A stretch of DNA of 64,000 bases from Tersicoccus phoenicis (GCF_001968835.1 NZ_MRDE01000063.1:1-64000); one strand, 5' to 3'. Shown: positions 25,041 to 33,115, counted from the stretch's first letter. Notes: a model not told the origin generated them from the sequence alone. Numbers and translations: made by a program.

Positions 25041-27116
25041 TCAGACCACGGTCAGCACGATCGTTGACCCCTCGGGAGCGGTGCCGCCGCCGGCCGGGTC
25101 CTGTGCCCGGACGGTGCCGAAGAACCCGCCGAGCACCTCGCGTACCTCGACCCGGAAACCCGTCGTCTCCAGCCGCCGACGCGCCTGGTCGACCTGGGTG
25201 CCGATCAGATCGGGCACCTCGACCATGCGGGGGCCCTTCGACAGGGTGAGGTTGACCGTCGACCCCCGCGGGGCCTGCCCACCGGCGGGTGCCTGCGCCG
25301 TGACCGAGCCCTCCGGCACCGTGCCACTGAACACGCGGGCGGGCGCGAGCGCGACGAGGAGCCCCGCGTCGGCCAGCCGCTGCCGCGCCTGCCGCTCCGG
25401 TGAACCGGTGACGTCGGGGACGTCCACGGGCTGGCGTCCCCGGGAGACCACGAGGTTCACGCCCGAGCCGGCCCGGCGCTGCGCGTCCGCGGCCGGCAGC
25501 TGACTGAGCACCCGGCCGGCGGCGACCGTCTCGCTCCAGGCGCCGCTGACGGTGCCGACGTCGAGTCGTGCGCCCGTGAGGGTGGCCCGGGCCTCCTCGG
25601 TCGTCCGCCCGACCACCCCGGGAACCGCATACAGTGTGGGCCCGGCCGAGACCAGCAGCGTGACCGGCTGGAACCGGCGGATCGGCGTGGCGGCGGCGGG
25701 GTCCGTGTCGATCACCGTGCCGATGGCCGCGACCTCGTCGTTGACCCGCCGTACCGTGCCGGCCAGGCCGAGTTCGGCGAGCGACCGCTCCGCCGCTGCG
25801 AGGGTGCGGGTCCGCACGTCCGGGACGGCGACGGCGACCCCGGGGCCGTAGCCGAAGAACCAGGCCAGCAACCCGGCGACGAGGGCGACGAGCAGGGCGA
25901 GCACCACCAGCAGGACGCCGCGCCGGCGGGCGTGTCCCCGGTGCAGTGAGACGGGGGCGGTGCCGCCGCGGGTCGGCCGTGGGAGGGGAGCGCCGGCGTG
26001 GCCGGGGCGGACCGTCGACGTGTCGGCCGCGGCGCGTTCGGGCGCCCCGGTAACCACGCCGGGGCCGGAGATCGCCGTGGTCGCCGCGAGGGGTCCGATC
26101 ACCTCGGTGCGGTCGCCTCCGGGAATCCCCGCGGGCATGCCGCGCGGGGGGCGGTCCGGCCGCTCCGGCAGGACCGTCCGTTCGGTGTCCCGGGCGGCGG
26201 ACGCGGCCAGTGCGGGACTCGGAGCCAGCAGACCGGCGTCGGGCGCGCTCGGGCCGGCCTGATCCAGGTCCTCGTCCGTCATGGTGCTCTGGATGTGCCG
26301 CAGTTCCTCGAGCAGGGCGTGCGCGTGCACCGGCCGGTTGTCCGGGTCGGTCGCGGCGCACCACTGCACCAGTTCGTCCAGATCCGGGGACAGGCCGGGC
26401 ACCAGCCGGGACGGCGGGGGGACCACCGAGTTGACGTGCGCGTAGGCGACCTGCACGGCGCTCGCACCGGTGAACGGCTGTCGGCCGGTGAGCAGTTCGT
26501 ACAGCAGCACGCCGACGGAGTAGAGGTCGCTGCGCGCGTCCGTCGGATCACCGAGCACCACCTCGGGGGCGATGTAGGCGACGGTGCCGAGCAGCGTGGT
26601 CGAGTTGGTCGGGGCCGTGATGGCACGGACCAGGCCGAAGTCCGCCACCTTGACCCGGCCGTCGTGCCCGATCAAAACGTTCTCCGGCTTCACGTCGCGG
26701 TGGATGAGGCCGGCGTCGTGCGCTGCCGCGAGGCCGTCGATCACGGGATCGATCAGGGCCAGAGCGTGCCGCGGTGTCAGTCGACCGCGCTGGTCGAGCA
26801 CCTGCCGGAGCGTCTGCCCGGGCACGTACTCCATCACGAGGTAGACGACGTCGTCGTCGGCCCCGCGGTCCTGCACCTGGACGACGTGAGGGTGGTTGAG
26901 GCGGGCGGCGGCCCGGGCCTCGCGGATGAACCGGTCGAGGAAGTCGGGATCAGCCGTCAGGTGGTCGGCCATCACCTTGACCGCCACCTCGCGGTCCAGG
27001 CGTCCGTCCACGGCGAGGTAGACGGTGGACATGCCTCCGCGCGCCAGCCGCTCGACGATCTCGTAGCGCTGGTCGATCACCCGGCCCACCAGCCGGTCGG
27101 GTACGCGGTGCTGCAC
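25041..27116 (-). CDS. pknL: Ser/Thr protein kinase with four PASTA domains (PknL type)
   Basis: A transmembrane kinase of 691 residues. The cytoplasmic kinase domain has the glycine loop LARGGMSTVY, K47 in VAVKVM, HRDVKPEN with catalytic D141, DFG at 159-161 and the activation loop NSTTLLGTVAYIAPE. A Pro/Ala-rich linker leads to one membrane helix at about 400-421, followed by four extracellular PASTA repeats (from residue 429 to the end), which in other kinases bind peptidoglycan fragments. The GTG start at 27116 fits a leaderless transcript. Mycobacterial PknL lacks the PASTA part, so the name rests on the neighbouring Rv2175c-like gene and prenyl synthase. Confidence 0.92.
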   Translation of the reverse strand: MQHRVPDRLVGRVIDQRYEIVERLARGGMSTVYLAVDGRLDREVAVKVMADHLTADPDFLDRFIREARAAARLNHPHVVQVQDRGADDDVVYLVMEYVPGQTLRQVLDQRGRLTPRHALALIDPVIDGLAAAHDAGLIHRDVKPENVLIGHDGRVKVADFGLVRAITAPTNSTTLLGTVAYIAPEVVLGDPTDARSDLYSVGVLLYELLTGRQPFTGASAVQVAYAHVNSVVPPPSRLVPGLSPDLDELVQWCAATDPDNRPVHAHALLEELRHIQSTMTDEDLDQAGPSAPDAGLLAPSPALAASAARDTERTVLPERPDRPPRGMPAGIPGGDRTEVIGPLAATTAISGPGVVTGAPERAAADTSTVRPGHAGAPLPRPTRGGTAPVSLHRGHARRRGVLLVVLALLVALVAGLLAWFFGYGPGVAVAVPDVRTRTLAAAERSLAELGLAGTVRRVNDEVAAIGTVIDTDPAAATPIRRFQPVTLLVSAGPTLYAVPGVVGRTTEEARATLTGARLDVGTVSGAWSETVAAGRVLSQLPAADAQRRAGSGVNLVVSRGRQPVDVPDVTGSPERQARQRLADAGLLVALAPARVFSGTVPEGSVTAQAPAGGQAPRGSTVNLTLSKGPRMVEVPDLIGTQVDQARRRLETTGFRVEVREVLGGFFGTVRAQDPAGGGTAPEGSTIVLTVV

Positions 27117-27122
27117 CCGACG

Positions 27123-27128
27123 ATCCTA
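27123..27128 (-). promoter_or_regulatory. -10 element of pknL, leaderless layout
   Basis: On the minus strand TAGGAT ends six bases before the GTG of pknL. It lies in the 111-base gap after the LysM gene, so pknL can be transcribed on its own. Confidence 0.55.
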
Positions 27129-27227
27129 CGGCGCGTGGGCGGGGCACCCCGGCGCAACACTCGCACCGGGGCGCACCACGGGTAGGTCGGGTCGGTACCG
27201 GGAACCTGCCCGGCCACGGGCCTGCGG

Positions 27228-28589
27228 TCAGCCGAACCGCTTCATGTGCGCCTTGACGCTGTTCACGTAGGCACGGGTGTCGGCGAAGAATCCGTACCGG
27301 CTGACCGATCCCTGCCCCTGGTAGTAGGAGCCGATCGCATGATCCAGGTTCGGGCTGGACCGCACCAGGGCACGGATGATGGCCACGCCGGCCGTGGCGT
27401 TGTCGTACGGATTCAGCAGGTTCAGCGGCCGGCCGACCAGTTGGGACGCCCACGTCCCGGACGAGGGGATCACCTGCATCACGCCGATGGCGTTGGCCGG
27501 GGACACGGCGGTGGCCGAGAAACCCGACTCTTGATACGCGAAAGCCATCGCCAGGGCCGGGTTCACGCCCATCGACCGCGCGGTGCTGGCGACGATCTGC
27601 TGCATCTGCGCTGGATTGGGCAACCGGGAAGCGAGCAGTGCCGCCTTGTTGCGGTTGGCATCGGCCACGACGGTCGTCGGGTAGGTGTAGTGCAGGAACG
27701 TGCTCGGCACCAGCTCCGGTGTGGCCTTCCGCGGCGTGGCGGCCGGCGTGACCGTGACCCCTCGTCCCGGGATGGTCAGCCGGCGGCCCGGGTAGATGAT
27801 GGTCGAGACGGACATCCGGTTGGCGCTCAGCAGGGCCGGCAAGGACACCCCGTGCCGGGCGGCGATCGCGCCGAGGGTGTCTCCGCTGCGGATCGTGTAC
27901 GAACCGCCGGTGGCGGTCGGACGGGCGGTGCTGACGGCCACCCGCGGGGCGGCCGAACGCAGGGCGGCCGAACCGGAGAGCCGGAGGTTCTGACCCGGAT
28001 AGATGATCGAGGTCATCGTCAGCCCGTTGGCGGTGAGCACGGACGACAGGCTCACGCCGTGCCGGGCCGCGATGGCGGACAGCGTGTCACCGGAGCGCAC
28101 GACGTACGAACCGGACCTGGTCACCGGGGTGGCAGCCGGTCGGGGTGTCGCCGGTCGAGACGCAGCAGCGGGTCGGGGGGCGGGCCGGGCCGGCGCGCTC
28201 ACCGCGCCGGTCAGGCGAAGTACCTGGCCGGGATGGATGATGCTGGCCCCGGTCAGCCGGTTGAGGGCCAGGACGGACGTCGGGTTCAGGCCGTACCGGG
28301 TCGCGATGGCCCAGACGCTGTCGCCTCGCTTGACGGTGTATCGGGCCGGCACGGCCCGGGCCGGCACCTGCAGGGCGGGGGCACCGAGCAGCGGAGTCTG
28401 AGCGCCGGCCGGTGCGTGCGCCGGTGCGGCGACGGCGGGGGCGGCGACGGCGAGCGAGGTGAGCATCACGGCCGGCACGGTGGCGGCGGTGACGGCGGCA
28501 CCGAGAACGCGGCGGCCCGGCGCGGCCGCGTGCCGAGTGGTGTCCGGTGACGCGCCGCAGGGCAGGGCGGACGAGGGGCTAGCAGACAT
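27228..28589 (-). CDS. secreted LysM protein with lytic transglycosylase domain
   Basis: A 453-residue cell wall hydrolase candidate. An N-terminal region with a signal-like hydrophobic stretch (VLGAAVTAATVPAVMLTSLAVAAPAVAA, about 28-55) leads to three LysM repeats at about 83-127, 161-205 and 230-273, which bind peptidoglycan, separated by Pro/Ala linkers. The C-terminal lysozyme-like SLT domain has the catalytic glutamate E354 in FAYQESGFSATAVSPANAIGVMQ. It should cleave or remodel the wall outside the membrane. The ATG at 28589 has GAGGTCG before it. It lies upstream of pknL on the same strand. Its leader of over 100 bases contains a long inverted repeat. Confidence 0.92.
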   Translation of the reverse strand: MSASPSSALPCGASPDTTRHAAAPGRRVLGAAVTAATVPAVMLTSLAVAAPAVAAPAHAPAGAQTPLLGAPALQVPARAVPARYTVKRGDSVWAIATRYGLNPTSVLALNRLTGASIIHPGQVLRLTGAVSAPARPAPRPAAASRPATPRPAATPVTRSGSYVVRSGDTLSAIAARHGVSLSSVLTANGLTMTSIIYPGQNLRLSGSAALRSAAPRVAVSTARPTATGGSYTIRSGDTLGAIAARHGVSLPALLSANRMSVSTIIYPGRRLTIPGRGVTVTPAATPRKATPELVPSTFLHYTYPTTVVADANRNKAALLASRLPNPAQMQQIVASTARSMGVNPALAMAFAYQESGFSATAVSPANAIGVMQVIPSSGTWASQLVGRPLNLLNPYDNATAGVAIIRALVRSSPNLDHAIGSYYQGQGSVSRYGFFADTRAYVNSVKAHMKRFG

Positions 28590-28620
28590 AGGTCGACCTC
28601 ACGGATCGTGGGCACCCCCG

Positions 28621-28672
28621 ACCGGAACCAGCCTCGCGCGCCCCCAGTCGGCGTGGTGAGGGTGGTTCCGGT
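28621..28672 (-). promoter_or_regulatory. inverted repeat in the leader of the LysM/transglycosylase gene
   Basis: ACCGGAACCA (28621-28630) and TGGTTCCGGT (28663-28672) are perfect complements around a 32-base loop, 32 bases before the start codon on the minus strand. The hairpin could be an attenuator or regulatory leader. I looked for the c-di-AMP (ydaO) riboswitch core known upstream of similar actinobacterial genes and did not see it. Confidence 0.5.
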
Positions 28673-28702
28673 GGTGAAGGTGTTGCGAATGAGACAGCTG
28701 TG

Positions 28703-28730
28703 AATGTACCCGAGATTCGCCATATCACAA
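28703..28730 (-). promoter_or_regulatory. candidate promoter of the LysM/transglycosylase gene
   Basis: On the minus strand TTGTGA (28730-28725) and TACATT (28708-28703) are 16 bases apart in a locally AT-rich stretch. The transcript would contain the inverted repeat at 28621-28672. Confidence 0.45.
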
Positions 28731-28863
28731 ACCGATCTCGTCGCTTCGGATTGTGCGGCGTGAGATATACCGTGTCGCAACCCTCAGGGCGCCCGCCTCC
28801 GACCGTCCCTCCGCAACCTGCTGATCGGAGCACTCCGACGTGGCGCGTGGGCGCCGTCCGTGG

Positions 28864-28869
28864 CACGCT
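28864..28869 (+). promoter_or_regulatory. -10-like element of the Rv2175c-like gene, leaderless layout
   Basis: CACGCT ends six bases before the GTG at 28876. It deviates from TANNNT at the first base but matches the layout of neighbouring genes. Confidence 0.4.
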
Positions 28870-28875
28870 GACACC

Positions 28876-29280
28876 GTGGACACGCATGATGCGAGCCCGA
28901 TCACGGGCACGAACGCAACGCCGGAATCCGACTCCCTGACCGACCTCGTGGGTGACTGGCTGCCCCTGCCCGACGCCGCCGAGCGACTCGATCTGCAGGT
29001 CACGAAGGTGCATCGGTTGATCGACGACGGGACCCTGCTCGCCCTCCGGGTGGGTGAGCCTCCGGTACGCAGCGTCCCGGCCGCATTCCTGACCGAGGAC
29101 GGGCCGGTGGACAGTCTGCGGGGCACGATCAGCGTGCTGCGCGACGCGGGATTCAGCGACGACGAGGCGCTGCGCTGGCTCTTCACCTTCGACGAGTCGC
29201 TGCCCGGCCGTCCGATCGACGCGCTGCGCACCGGCCGCAAGACCGAGATCCGCCGTCGGGCGCAGGCGCTCGCCTGGTGA
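28876..29280 (+). CDS. Rv2175c-like DNA-binding protein
   Basis: A 134-residue protein similar in layout to Rv2175c, a DNA-binding substrate of PknL in M. tuberculosis. The helix-turn-helix is seen in WLPLPDAAERLDLQVTKVHRLIDDGTLLALRVGEP, followed by a C-terminal helical domain (TISVLRDAGFSDDEALRWLF) and a basic end (RTGRKTEIRRRAQALAW). The N-terminal tail is rich in Thr and Ser (HDASPITGTNATPESDS), a likely site of phosphorylation. The GTG at 28876 was preferred to an in-frame ATG at 28840 because of the leaderless -10. It is near pknL and convergent with the prenyl synthase gene. Confidence 0.85.
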   Translation: MDTHDASPITGTNATPESDSLTDLVGDWLPLPDAAERLDLQVTKVHRLIDDGTLLALRVGEPPVRSVPAAFLTEDGPVDSLRGTISVLRDAGFSDDEALRWLFTFDESLPGRPIDALRTGRKTEIRRRAQALAW

Positions 29281-29307
29281 CGTCGTGGGACCGTCCGTCC
29301 GCCGAGG

Positions 29308-30411
29308 TCAGGCCTGACGACTGACCGCGCGGCCGGCCAGCTCGGTCAGGGCCGCGCGGACCGGGACCGGCGCCGGCAGCAGCCCGATCGCCGTCACCGC
29401 CCGCCGATGAAGATCCTCGATGAGCTGCTCGGTGCGGCGCAGTGCGCCGGAGTCGATCAGGATCGTGCGGAGCCGCTCGATGGTGGCCGAGTCGAGATCC
29501 GGTCTCCCGAGCTGGGCGCTGAGCCAGGCGGCCTCGTCCGCCGGCGCCTGCTGGAGGGCGAAGCCGATCAGGACGGTGCGCTTGCCCTCGCGCAGGTCGT
29601 CGCCCGCGGGCTTGCCGGTCAGCGCCGGGTCACCGAAGACGCCGAGGACGTCGTCGCGCAACTGGAACGCTTCGCCCAGGGGCAGTCCGGTCGCGCTGAG
29701 CGCGTCGATGAGGTCCGCCTCCGCGCCGGCCAGGGCGGCACCGAGCACGAGCGGACGCTCCACCGAGTACCGGGCCGACTTGTACGACGAGATGGTCCGG
29801 GCGCGGGCCACGGCTTCGGCGGGCTCCCGGCTCGGTCCGGCCACCTCCTCCAGGACGTCGAGGTACTGGCCCGTCAGCACCTGCATGCGCATCTGGTCGA
29901 ACACGAGGCGGGCGCGCGTGCCGCTCGCGGCGGCGGCACCGAGTGAGCCGAACACCTGCTCGCTGAAACTCAAGCACAGGTCGCCGGTCAGCACCGCCGC
30001 GGAGGTTCCGAAGTGGGTGCCGTCCAGGGCCCAGCCGTGCTCCGCGTGCAGGGCCTCGAATCGGCGGTGCACGCTCGGCATCGAACGGCGTGTGTCCGAC
30101 CGGTCGATGATGTCGTCGTGGATCAGGGCGGCGGTCTGGAAGAGCTCGAGCGCGACGCCGGCCTGCACGATGTCGACCGTCGCCGGGGTGTCCACGGCCG
30201 CGTGGCCCCAGTAGCACAGGGTGGCGCGCATCCGCTTTCCGCCCCGGCTCAGGCTCGCGATCGCGTCGACCAGGTGCCGACCGTCGGGGGAGATGGCGGC
30301 CAGGTTCTCGACCTCGCCGCGCAAGAACGCGGCGAGAGCGGCGTCGACGGCTGCCACGAAGGCCCGGTCGTCGGCCGGGACGGTGTGACCCGGGCGTACC
30401 GGTGCGGACAT
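29308..30411 (-). CDS. idsA: polyprenyl diphosphate synthase (IdsA-like)
   Basis: A trans-prenyltransferase of 367 residues that condenses isopentenyl diphosphate with an allylic diphosphate. The first aspartate-rich motif is D99-D-x-x-D103 in LIHDDIIDRSDTRR, with the GGKRMR substrate loop at about 57-62. The second motif is in QLRDDVLGVFGD. Small residues (A94, A95) before the first motif suggest a product of C20 or longer, but this is an inference from family rules. The ATG at 30411 has GAGGAG before it and a TAGACT hexamer at 30453-30448 as a likely -10. The gene is divergent from dinB. Confidence 0.92.
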   Translation of the reverse strand: MSAPVRPGHTVPADDRAFVAAVDAALAAFLRGEVENLAAISPDGRHLVDAIASLSRGGKRMRATLCYWGHAAVDTPATVDIVQAGVALELFQTAALIHDDIIDRSDTRRSMPSVHRRFEALHAEHGWALDGTHFGTSAAVLTGDLCLSFSEQVFGSLGAAAASGTRARLVFDQMRMQVLTGQYLDVLEEVAGPSREPAEAVARARTISSYKSARYSVERPLVLGAALAGAEADLIDALSATGLPLGEAFQLRDDVLGVFGDPALTGKPAGDDLREGKRTVLIGFALQQAPADEAAWLSAQLGRPDLDSATIERLRTILIDSGALRRTEQLIEDLHRRAVTAIGLLPAPVPVRAALTELAGRAVSRQA

Positions 30412-30447
30412 GCGGGCTCCTCGGGTCGGGGGTCTGCGGTCGGTGCC

Positions 30448-30453
30448 AGTCTA
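30448..30453 (-). promoter_or_regulatory. candidate -10 element for the prenyl synthase gene
   Basis: TAGACT on the minus strand (30453-30448), giving a leader of about 30 bases that contains the GAGGAG ribosome binding site. Confidence 0.5.
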
Positions 30454-30512
30454 GGGTCGGGTCGGCTGCCACCACGGGCACGCGGCGGCACCGGAACGTC
30501 GGTAGCGGCTCC

Positions 30513-30518
30513 TAACAT
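30513..30518 (+). promoter_or_regulatory. -10 element of dinB, leaderless layout
   Basis: TAACAT ends six bases before the GTG at 30525. No LexA box was seen in the dinB/idsA intergenic region. Confidence 0.55.
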
Positions 30519-30524
30519 GGGACT

Positions 30525-31775
30525 GTGGCGGTGCAGGAGCGAGGACGGGCGGGTGCGTCCACGCGTGGCAGCGTCATCCTGCACGTGGACATGGACGCCT
30601 TCTACGTCTCGGTCGAGGAGCTCGACGATCCGTCCCTTCGGGGCCGGGAAGTGCTGGTCGCCCACCACTCGCCACGCTCGGTGGTGCTCTCCGCGTCGTA
30701 CGAGGCCCGCGCGTACGGGGTCCGGTCGGCGATGCCGGTCGGCGCCGCCCTGCGGCTGTGCCCGCAGGTGCGGATCGTCGAACCGTCCATGGAGAAGTAC
30801 CGCCGGATGTCGACGGCGGTGATGGGGGTCTTCACCCAGATGACTGATCTGGTGGAGCAGGTCAGCGTGGACGAGGCCTTTCTCGACGTCGGTGGCGCCG
30901 TCCGCCGGCTCGGGGAGCCACTGCAGATCGGGCGGCTGTTGCGCGAGCGGATCCGCCGCGAACTCGGTCTCCCCGCGACGGTCGGCATCGCCGGTTCGAA
31001 GTTCGTCGCCAAGATCGCGTCCACCCGGGCGAAGCCCGACGGCCTGCTCGTGATCCCCGCCGAGCACACCGTGGCGTTCCTGCATTCGCTGCCGGTGACG
31101 GCGCTGTGGGGCGTGGGGGAGAAGACCCGGCGGGTGCTGGCACGGGCGGGCATCTCCACGGTGGCGCAGCTGGCAGCGACGCCGGTCGGGACGATGCGGC
31201 GAATGCTCGGTGCGACCGGCGAGCACGTCCACCGGCTCGCCTGGGGAATCGACCCCCGTCCCGTCACTCCGGTCCGGATCGAGAAAAGCATCGGTGCCGA
31301 GGAGACCTTCGCCGAGGACGTGGCGGACGATGTGCGCCTGGAGGCCGAACTGCTCCGGTTGGCGCATCGCACCGCGGCCCGGCTGCGGGGCGCGGGGCTG
31401 CGGTCCCGCACGGTGTCCCTCAAGCTCCGCTACGCCGACTTCACCACGCTCACCCGCTCGCACTCGATGGCTGAGGGTGTCGACAGCGCGGCGCGGCTGC
31501 ACGCGGTCGCCGTCGCGCTGCTTCGTGCCCTGGGACCGCGGCCGATGGCTGTTCGCCTGATCGGTCTGCGGACGGAATCGCTGACCGGGGAGACCGGGGC
31601 CGCCGAACAATTGAGCATCGATCGGCGCGAGAACAACTGGCGCCGCGCCGAACGCACCCTCGACGACGTGCACCGTCGCTTCGGTGCAGCCGCCGTCGGA
31701 CCGGCGCGACTGATGGGCGGGCAGGCACGCCCGCCGGCATCGGGAGACGGCGCGCCGAACGGACTCGGAGGGTGA
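30525..31775 (+). CDS. dinB: DNA polymerase IV
   Basis: A Y-family translesion polymerase of 416 residues. The catalytic metal ligands are present: D22 in LHVDMDAFYVSVE and D116-E117 in VSVDEAFLD. The fingers segment LSASYEARAYGVRSAMP, the thumb helix-hairpin-helix (LWGVGEKTRRVLARAGISTVAQLA) and the little finger follow. The C-terminus lacks an obvious clamp-binding QxxLF end; the last 50 residues look disordered. The start is GTG at 30525, with a possible second GTG two codons later. It is the third translesion-type polymerase gene in the window besides imuB and dnaE2, and unlike imuA it shows no SOS box. Confidence 0.94.
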   Translation: MAVQERGRAGASTRGSVILHVDMDAFYVSVEELDDPSLRGREVLVAHHSPRSVVLSASYEARAYGVRSAMPVGAALRLCPQVRIVEPSMEKYRRMSTAVMGVFTQMTDLVEQVSVDEAFLDVGGAVRRLGEPLQIGRLLRERIRRELGLPATVGIAGSKFVAKIASTRAKPDGLLVIPAEHTVAFLHSLPVTALWGVGEKTRRVLARAGISTVAQLAATPVGTMRRMLGATGEHVHRLAWGIDPRPVTPVRIEKSIGAEETFAEDVADDVRLEAELLRLAHRTAARLRGAGLRSRTVSLKLRYADFTTLTRSHSMAEGVDSAARLHAVAVALLRALGPRPMAVRLIGLRTESLTGETGAAEQLSIDRRENNWRRAERTLDDVHRRFGAAAVGPARLMGGQARPPASGDGAPNGLGG

Positions 31776-32115
31776 GGATCTCGCGGCGGAGCGACTCACC
31801 GAATGGCGCTGACGGACCCGGGCGACGACTGGTGGAGCGGATATCCCCACGGGGCGTCCGACGGCTTCCCATCGTCTTCGACGGGCCTCTATTCTGGACG
31901 TGGACACACCGTTCTGACTGCACCGCCCGACCGCGACGGCGTGGTATGGACGACTCGCCGGACCCACCCCGCGACCGCTCGATATCCGAGTGAAAACGGG
32001 AACACAAACCGTGCGAGAATCGTTCTCCAGACCAGGAGTCGGAGAGTTTTCCTCACGGGGCCCAAGCAACGGGCGCGGGGATCCTTCAGGTCGGACCGAG
32101 GGCAAGGAGGCAGTG
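31776..32115. other. 340-base intergenic region before the DUF3040 gene
   Basis: No convincing gene. A short inverted repeat GGTGAG/CTCACC (31771-31776 with 31795-31800) just at the dinB stop might be a weak terminator. A TATTCT hexamer (31890-31895) has no partner. The most interesting element is the ECF-like promoter at 31999-32024. The region is less GC-rich than its surroundings. Confidence 0.5.
31999..32024 (+). promoter_or_regulatory. candidate ECF-type (SigE/SigR-like) promoter
   Basis: GGAAC (31999-32003) and GTT (32022-32024) are 18 bases apart, matching the GGAAC/T-N18/19-GTT pattern of envelope or oxidative stress sigma factors. The leader to the DUF3040 start would be about 85 bases. 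Confidence 0.4.
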
Positions 32116-32490
32116 ATGCCACTGTCGGAGCACGAGCAGCGCCTGCTCGAGCAACTGGAACAACAGTTGCACAATGAAGATCCCAAACTGGCCAGCACGC
32201 TCGGGTCCGGAACGAATCGGTCGTTGGCCGCCCGGCACGTCGTGCTCGGTTCCCTCGTGGCCGTGATCGGCGTCCTCGTCCTGTTGTTCGGCATCTCCTC
32301 GCAGATCATCGTGCTCGGCGTCCTTGGATTCGTGATCATGGGCGGCGGCATCTACTGGGCGTCCGCACGGCACACCCGTGGCCGGCCGAACGGAGCGGGC
32401 CGCGGCGGCGACAACTCCGGTCCGCACCGCAGTGCCTTCATGACGTCGCTCGAGAATCGCTGGGACGAGCGCCGACGCGACGAGTCCTGA
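32116..32490 (+). CDS. DUF3040 family membrane protein
   Basis: A 124-residue protein. The conserved start MPLSEHEQRLLEQLEQQL is the signature of DUF3040, followed by two membrane segments (about ARHVVLGSLVAVIGVLVLLF and SQIIVLGVLGFVIMGGGIYW) and a basic, glycine-rich cytoplasmic tail. The role is unknown; the family is restricted to actinobacteria and commonly sits beside dinB and mraZ, as here. The ATG at 32116 has AAGGAGG six bases before it; the codon before it is an in-frame GTG. Confidence 0.9.
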   Translation: MPLSEHEQRLLEQLEQQLHNEDPKLASTLGSGTNRSLAARHVVLGSLVAVIGVLVLLFGISSQIIVLGVLGFVIMGGGIYWASARHTRGRPNGAGRGGDNSGPHRSAFMTSLENRWDERRRDES

Positions 32491-32571
32491 AATCGGTTCG
32501 CCAGACTCGCGTCACCAGCGTGAAGCGAGCCTGATCGTCGTACGACCGGCGCGATGTTCTCGGCGTGATGC

Positions 32572-32621
32572 GATCGTCTGACCGGCACCGCCGATAGATC
32601 GTCTGACCGGCACCGCCGATA
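32572..32621. repeat. 25-bp perfect tandem repeat
   Basis: Two identical head-to-tail units (32572-32596 and 32597-32621), each beginning GATCGTCTGACCGG and ending GCCGATA. A decayed relative beginning GATCGTCGTACGACCGGC lies about 40 bases upstream at 32533. Confidence 0.92.
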
Positions 32622-33063
32622 GACCGGCGCCCGGCGGACGCCTCGTCCTGCCTTCCCGCCGATGCCTTCCGCTGTTGCGTGGTGCCTGCTCTCCAGCGAC
32701 ACCGCCCTCTCCCAGCATCCGGTCCCGCGACACGCCCAATGTCGACGGGAAAGGAGCGCTGCATCCCGAGTGAATCGACCGGGTCGTGAGATCGGACGCG
32801 GAGTGGGGTTGCCGTCCGGCGAGCCAGTGATCCATCCTTTCCCGCCGAAAGCGCCGCCTTCTCCCGCTGAGGGCCCCCTCCATTTCCCTCCACCACCGGA
32901 TGGCGAGCGCCTGCACACCGACCGGCACGGCCGATGCCCAGCGGCGTGTCCGCGTCTCGGCTGGGCAAAGGGACGGGGTCTGTGGCGAATCACCGGCGGG
33001 GCATGTTCCGGTCGATGACGCCCGTAAACGGCCAAGCGGGCTGACAGTGGAGCACCGCCGGCG

Positions 33064-33091
33064 TTGACAGTGGTGAAGTGTGGAGTAAAGT
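33064..33091 (+). promoter_or_regulatory. mraZ promoter
   Basis: A perfect TTGACA (33064-33069) and TAAAGT (33086-33091), 16 bases apart. It is overlapped by MraZ boxes, so the first gene of the dcw cluster is probably self-repressed. Confidence 0.65.
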
Positions 33092-33115
33092 GGAGGGCAG
33101 TAGAGGATCGTGGAG
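33071..33115 (+). promoter_or_regulatory. MraZ operator boxes in 10-bp register
   Basis: TGGTG (33071), TGGAG (33081), TGGAG (33091), TAGAG (33101) and TGGAG (33111) recur exactly every ten bases, one helical turn. TGGNN repeats at this spacing are the known binding sites of the ring-shaped MraZ repressor. A further TGGAG at 33048 is out of register. Confidence 0.75.

Noticed and set aside
28590-28760. c-di-AMP (ydaO) riboswitch in the leader of the LysM/transglycosylase gene
   Set aside because: Expected from similar genes in other actinobacteria, but the conserved core segments are not seen; only a simple inverted repeat is.
29307-29318. Palindrome GTCAGGCCTGAC at the stop codon of the prenyl synthase gene as a terminator
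   Set aside because: Short, without loop, and likely to arise by chance; not enough for a feature.
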